A DNA stretch of 64,000 nucleotides. Source: Gymnopus androsaceus JB14 (taxonomy: Eukaryota > Basidiomycota > Agaricomycetes > Agaricales > Omphalotaceae). Location of the stretch: positions 124,001 through 188,000 of the forward strand of contig ML769396.1 in the NCBI GenBank assembly GCA_009733575.1. The letters run 5' to 3'. The position numbers were made by a program, and so were the translations under genes. Of the stretch, positions 60,223 to 64,000 are shown in pieces. How positions within the stretch are numbered: the stretch's first letter is position 1; each line of letters opens with the position of its first letter. The notes under the pieces are model-generated. The model was not told where the DNA came from. It ran no database searches and was given only the letters and a program-made list of their open reading frames with translations.

Positions 60223-62920
60223 ATGGCCTCCTATACTGCCTCAAGTAACGAGAAGGCGGAGATCGTTATGGAAGAGCAAGCGAATCCAACTACTCTGCCC
60301 GAAGAAGATCCTCTTCCATTGGAGGGAACTCCAGAACGCCTCCTTGCAGAGCGAAAGCTAGTCAGAAAACTGGATATGAGGGTTATGCCCACCATTATTC
60401 TGATATTCATTATGAACTATATCGACGTGAGTATTCAGGATACTCATGAAATTTTTGTACTTACAATGTACTTCAGCGAAATGCCATTACGACTGCGCGA
60501 TTGAAGGGTTTGGAACAGGATCTTCATCTATCAGGTCTGCGATACTTTTCTGGACTCTAGGATCATTAATGACACTTTCCAGACCTGCAATACAACGTAG
60601 TTTTATCAATTCTCTATGTAACTTACTGCCCGATGCAGATCCCCTCGAATATGGTGAGTCCACTTGAATTGAGTCTCAGAAAGTGAATAGTATGCCGAAC
60701 AGAATTGCTCTAGATGTTGAACTGGATAACAAGGTTCAAACTTTCGTTTTACGTCTATGAAACGTGGCTAATTTTCTACTCGCAGACCCTCTTTGTATAT
60801 TGGAACATGTGTTGTCATCTGGGGCCTGATTAGTACGATGACCGGAGTGAGTTTTTTCGTTTACAGACACGACTTCATCATCGTAACCCTGTTTCTAGTT
60901 GACTCAATCGTACGGTGGAATTCTCGCCATTCGACTCTGTATTGGTATACCCGAGGTGATTGCTAAGTTCAGTGCTTCTACTACATCCTGCTGAATTGAC
61001 TGGTGGCAGAGTGCATTTTATCCTGGCGGTGAGCTGAATACTTCAAAGGCTCAACCGGTTCATTGTCTGAACCGAAGGAATAGCTATTTATTTACTCTCA
61101 CGTTGGTACACCAAAAAGGTTTGAAGCTAATGGACTAGAGCTAGGTGCTATATATGCTCAAATGAACCACAGGAGCTCGCTTTCAGATCTGCTATCCTCT
61201 ATGGCGGCCTTCTTATCTCAAATGCTTTTGGTTCGGTAGGACACGAAACGTACAAGAAATGGCTCAAAGCTTATATCATCCTCGTAGCTCATGGCCGCTG
61301 GTATTCTCGCCAATATGGAAGGAACACTTGGTATCCGGGCGTGGAGATGGTAAACACCCTGCATCTTCTACCAAAGCTAAGAGCTGACTAGTCTCCTTAG
61401 GGTGTTTTTCATCGAGGTAAATACTAAATACTATTTCCGTTCCAAGCTGTGCGTGCACTAAATGCTCATAGGGTTCCATCACGATGTTTATTGGCTTGAA
61501 CACCATGTAAATCCATTGCGCTTGATTTTGCTTATCTTTTCTTACTTTAGCGAAGGTGGTTATTGCCAGATTATGTATGTGCTACTCAGTGCTTCAAGGA
61601 CACACACTAACGCTCATTAGCCTGTCAATACGCGATGGGTCAGCCCTCAAGAGCGTCGCCTGGCGCAAGCACGCCTTGCAGACGATGCAGGTGAAGCTGA
61701 TAAGGACAACGCCGAGGACTCGTTAGTCGTTTCTGCTTGATCATACATATGTGGACCTTACTCCATTTTCAGGCCTCTCAAGGGACTTCTGATGGCAATT
61801 AAAGATCCCAAAGTTTGGGTTTTCTCGATAATGAATATTGCACAATTACTAGGGCTTAGTTTCGTAAATTTTTTCCCTACGTAGGTTCATCCCCGATTTC
61901 TGCCTTATCTTTCCTCTGACCCTGATAAATTTAGATTGACATCCACCCTCGGGTTTAATACGACGATTTCGCTGGTGCTAGCCGCGTATGTCGCTCTCAA
62001 TATCCATTCGTTAAAGGTCTCAAGCTCACTGAATACATACTTTAGACCCCCGTGGATCTTGTCAACTATTGTATGTTGCCTGAACGCCTGGCACGCTGGT
62101 ATGGAATTTTGTAACTTCTGGTTTTGTTCGGTTCTCATTTGACCCCCTAGATCGCACAGGCGAGAGATTTTTGCATCAAAGCGTGTGGTGGTGGGGAGTT
62201 ATGCTTGGTTTTATCATCTCTCTTGCCACAATGAATACCGCGGCGCGATACGTGTCCATGTTCCTAATGGCTTGCGGATACACCGGTGGGTTATAGTCTT
62301 GGGTATGCAAGCGATTTCAGTTCATTTGCTTCGTGATAGGCTTCGCAATGACCCTTGTTTGGGCCTCCAATATATTCCCTCGTCCACCAGCGTTAGTTCT
62401 TGGTTGCACTTTTCGTGTTCTGTTGTTTCTAAATCAAGTTTACAGAAAGCGAGCGGCCGTCATTGGTTTAATCAATGGCATTGGAAATATAGGAAATCTG
62501 TATGTCAAATAACTAAGCTTTATAATTGCTCATACTCAGTAATTCTAGAATGGGTTCATATACTTGGAAAGCCGAATGGGGTCCAGGTATGTATGCTTTC
62601 GAATTCCTAATTAAACCAATTCCTCACCCTCTCTCATCTCACGTAGATTACCATCCTTCAATGGGTATATCATTTGGAAGTCTTGCCATCGCAACTGTCT
62701 TGTCTATAGGTACGTTCATAGACGGATATTCGAGGTTCCAGCTCATGCTTCTTCAGTTCTTCGACAATGGGTTATCCGGGATAACAAAAAACTGGACGAG
62801 GATGAAAAACTGGCTCTCGGGGAGGCTAGCCGTGCTCGCGTTGCAGAAGCTGCGCGTCTCGAGGGTATCACCTTCGACCAAGCGATGCAGAAAAGGAAAG
62901 GGTTCCGTTACTTGTATTGA
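60223..62920 (+). CDS. MFS permease, Dal5/anion:cation symporter family, copy B
   Basis: Tandem paralogue of the permease at 57043-59743, with the same exon layout and closely similar segments: MASYTASSNEKAEIVMEEQAN, RKLDMRVMPTIILIFIMNYID, DLQYNVVLSILYVTYCPMQIP, TQSYGGILAIRLCIGIPE, AFYPGAIYLLSRWYTKK, LADDAGEADKDNAEDS, PLKGLLMAIKDPKVW, the ATLGFNTTISL equivalent, and the end KRKGFRYLY. No frame break was seen. The intergenic part upstream repeats the pattern of copy A, including an ACAGATTCAGTTCAGCTCCC-like stretch, so the promoter was probably duplicated too. Substrate unknown. Confidence 0.85.
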
Positions 62921-63066
62921 AATCATACCTTCACATTGTACATACTATATACACACCTGTTTATGAAGAAACATAGTCCGTCGTTGGCAATGGCACAGAA
63001 ATCTCCTTAGCGGATCTCTAAGGATCTATGAAAGATGCAGCAGAAATCTAACCTGTCCGCAAGCTC

Positions 63067-63367
63067 AAGTACGCTATGATTTGTCTCAAATACGCTATTC
63101 GACAGACGTCACGTGAATTCGAAAAAAATCGCGAAAAAATCAAAATAAACAAAATAATCTGAGCGACTACTGCTCTGTACACTTCAAGACTGAACACGTT
63201 CTTCACGCTTTAGCGCTTCACAGTCTTCATGCTTCATGCTTCTTAGTCGAGATACTTACATTTTTCGGTTCTCACGCGAACTAAGTACGCTATGACAGGA
63301 AGCAGTTTGCTCAATACGCTAAATAGACAGGAAATCGTCAAATCGACTAAATACGCTATCGGACAAG
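63067..63367. repeat. Five dispersed copies of a TACGCTA-containing motif
   Basis: Copies at 63067, 63088, 63283, 63312 and 63349 share (A/C)A(A/G)TACGCTA, and four continue into GACAG/GACAAG within about ten bases. Origin unknown; no gene covers them. Confidence 0.6.
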
Positions 63368-64000
63368 TTAGCGGTAGTTCTGGGCTGAGATTGCGGAATT
63401 TATAGGCGCTTAATAGGCGCCGAGTGAGTCTCCGGTTCAGAAACATTCAAGTCGTCTCTATGATCCCGAGACAAAGCCGTGAACTATCTATCAATTCTAT
63501 ATCTATCAAACATACCTGCTCTGACAACAACTATTCGTCTGTCGACTCCAGGACATTAATGGCCTACTTCGAAGCGATTTCTCTCCCCTTTCCCGGCGCT
63601 ATTTGAAGCCATACGAACTACCACCTATCTGAAGTATCGAGACGAATGGTTCGACGCAATTCTGAACGGAAAACGTGTGAGCATTTGAATTTGCACAATT
63701 TCAATCGTCGCTGACTGTAGATTAGTTGTATCTGGACTCAGCGGACTACCCGGGTACGCTCTGATTCACGCCTCTCATTTCCTTCCTCGCAGTCATTGCC
63801 ATCGAAGCCATAGTTCCATCTTAGTCTTGCGGAACTATTCATCTATTCCTGGCGGTCCCGACAAAACGCTGGCGCGGTGAGTGACTTCAGGTGTGGCGAA
63901 CCTTGAAGGTTTCAACAGTGACCTTCCTTGCCTTCTAACTGATCATGATAGTTTTCCAACTGTTTACCGTTTGTCAGGAGGAACTCGAATAATCGAGCAG
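63368..64000. other. Right end of window, nothing firmly supported
   Basis: A short plus-strand phrase (FEAIRTTTYLKYRDEWFDAIL) near 63600-63680 reads like an exon but has no recognised family, and its context is cut by the window end. Confidence 0.3.

Noticed and set aside
1..64000. tRNA, rRNA or CRISPR arrays
   Set aside because: No convincing cloverleaf box pair, rRNA sequence or regularly spaced repeats were noticed by eye; a covariance-model scan would be decisive.

Overview
The window looks like a nuclear contig from a mushroom-forming basidiomycete (Agaricomycetes). Genes are split by many short introns of about 50-60 nt with GT(A/G)NGT donors. The gene content also fits: secreted GH3, GH78 and GH5 enzymes with Ser/Thr-rich parts, Dal5-type MFS pairs, an ABCC transporter, F-box-like fragments and TIR DNA transposons. 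I saw no tRNA, rRNA or CRISPR array. Exon joins were worked out by eye from reading frame and family resemblance, so boundaries are approximate.

Layout. (1) 0.5-24.7 kb is a decayed segmental duplication. Its ancestral unit appears to be a GH3 beta-glucosidase (- strand), a divergent intergenic region, a small EXPERA-like membrane protein (+) and an ABCC transporter (+). Block 1 (about 0.5-5.55 kb) keeps only GH3 and its 5' flank. Block 2 (6.7-14.16 kb) has all three, with ABC truncated. Block 3 (14.16-24.73 kb) has a gutted GH3, the EXPERA gene and the only full-length ABC gene. Two TIR elements sit in block 3: a 667-bp MITE-like element whose empty site survives in block 2, and a 973-bp element lodged at the 3' end of an ABC intron. 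(2) 25-29 kb holds a SET-domain gene with an in-frame stop and two F-box-type fragments. (3) 29.0-31.8 kb is an intact GH78 alpha-L-rhamnosidase-like gene. (4) 32-35 kb holds two weakly supported hypothetical genes. (5) 35-49 kb is a housekeeping run: importin-7/8-type karyopherin, ARP6, TANGO2/NRDE, a Zn2Cys6 factor, a hypothetical gene, and a base-exchange-type phosphatidylserine synthase with an 8-nt micro-exon. (6) 49-52.7 kb has no supported gene. (7) 52.7-56.1 kb is a damaged GH5 exo-beta-1,3-glucanase. (8) 57-62.9 kb is a tandem pair of intact Dal5-family MFS permeases.

A caution runs through everything. Single-base frame breaks occur in otherwise well conserved genes (importin, ARP6, TANGO2) as well as in the accessory genes, so some may be residual assembly indels. 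The accessory cluster also carries lesions that are hard to blame on sequencing: truncations, an 11-bp tandem duplication, a lost splice donor and chimeric junctions.

The possible functional unit is GH3 + EXPERA-like protein + ABCC exporter. Divergent, repeatedly co-duplicated and partly eroding, it could be a glycoside or lipid detoxification and export module. That is inference only.
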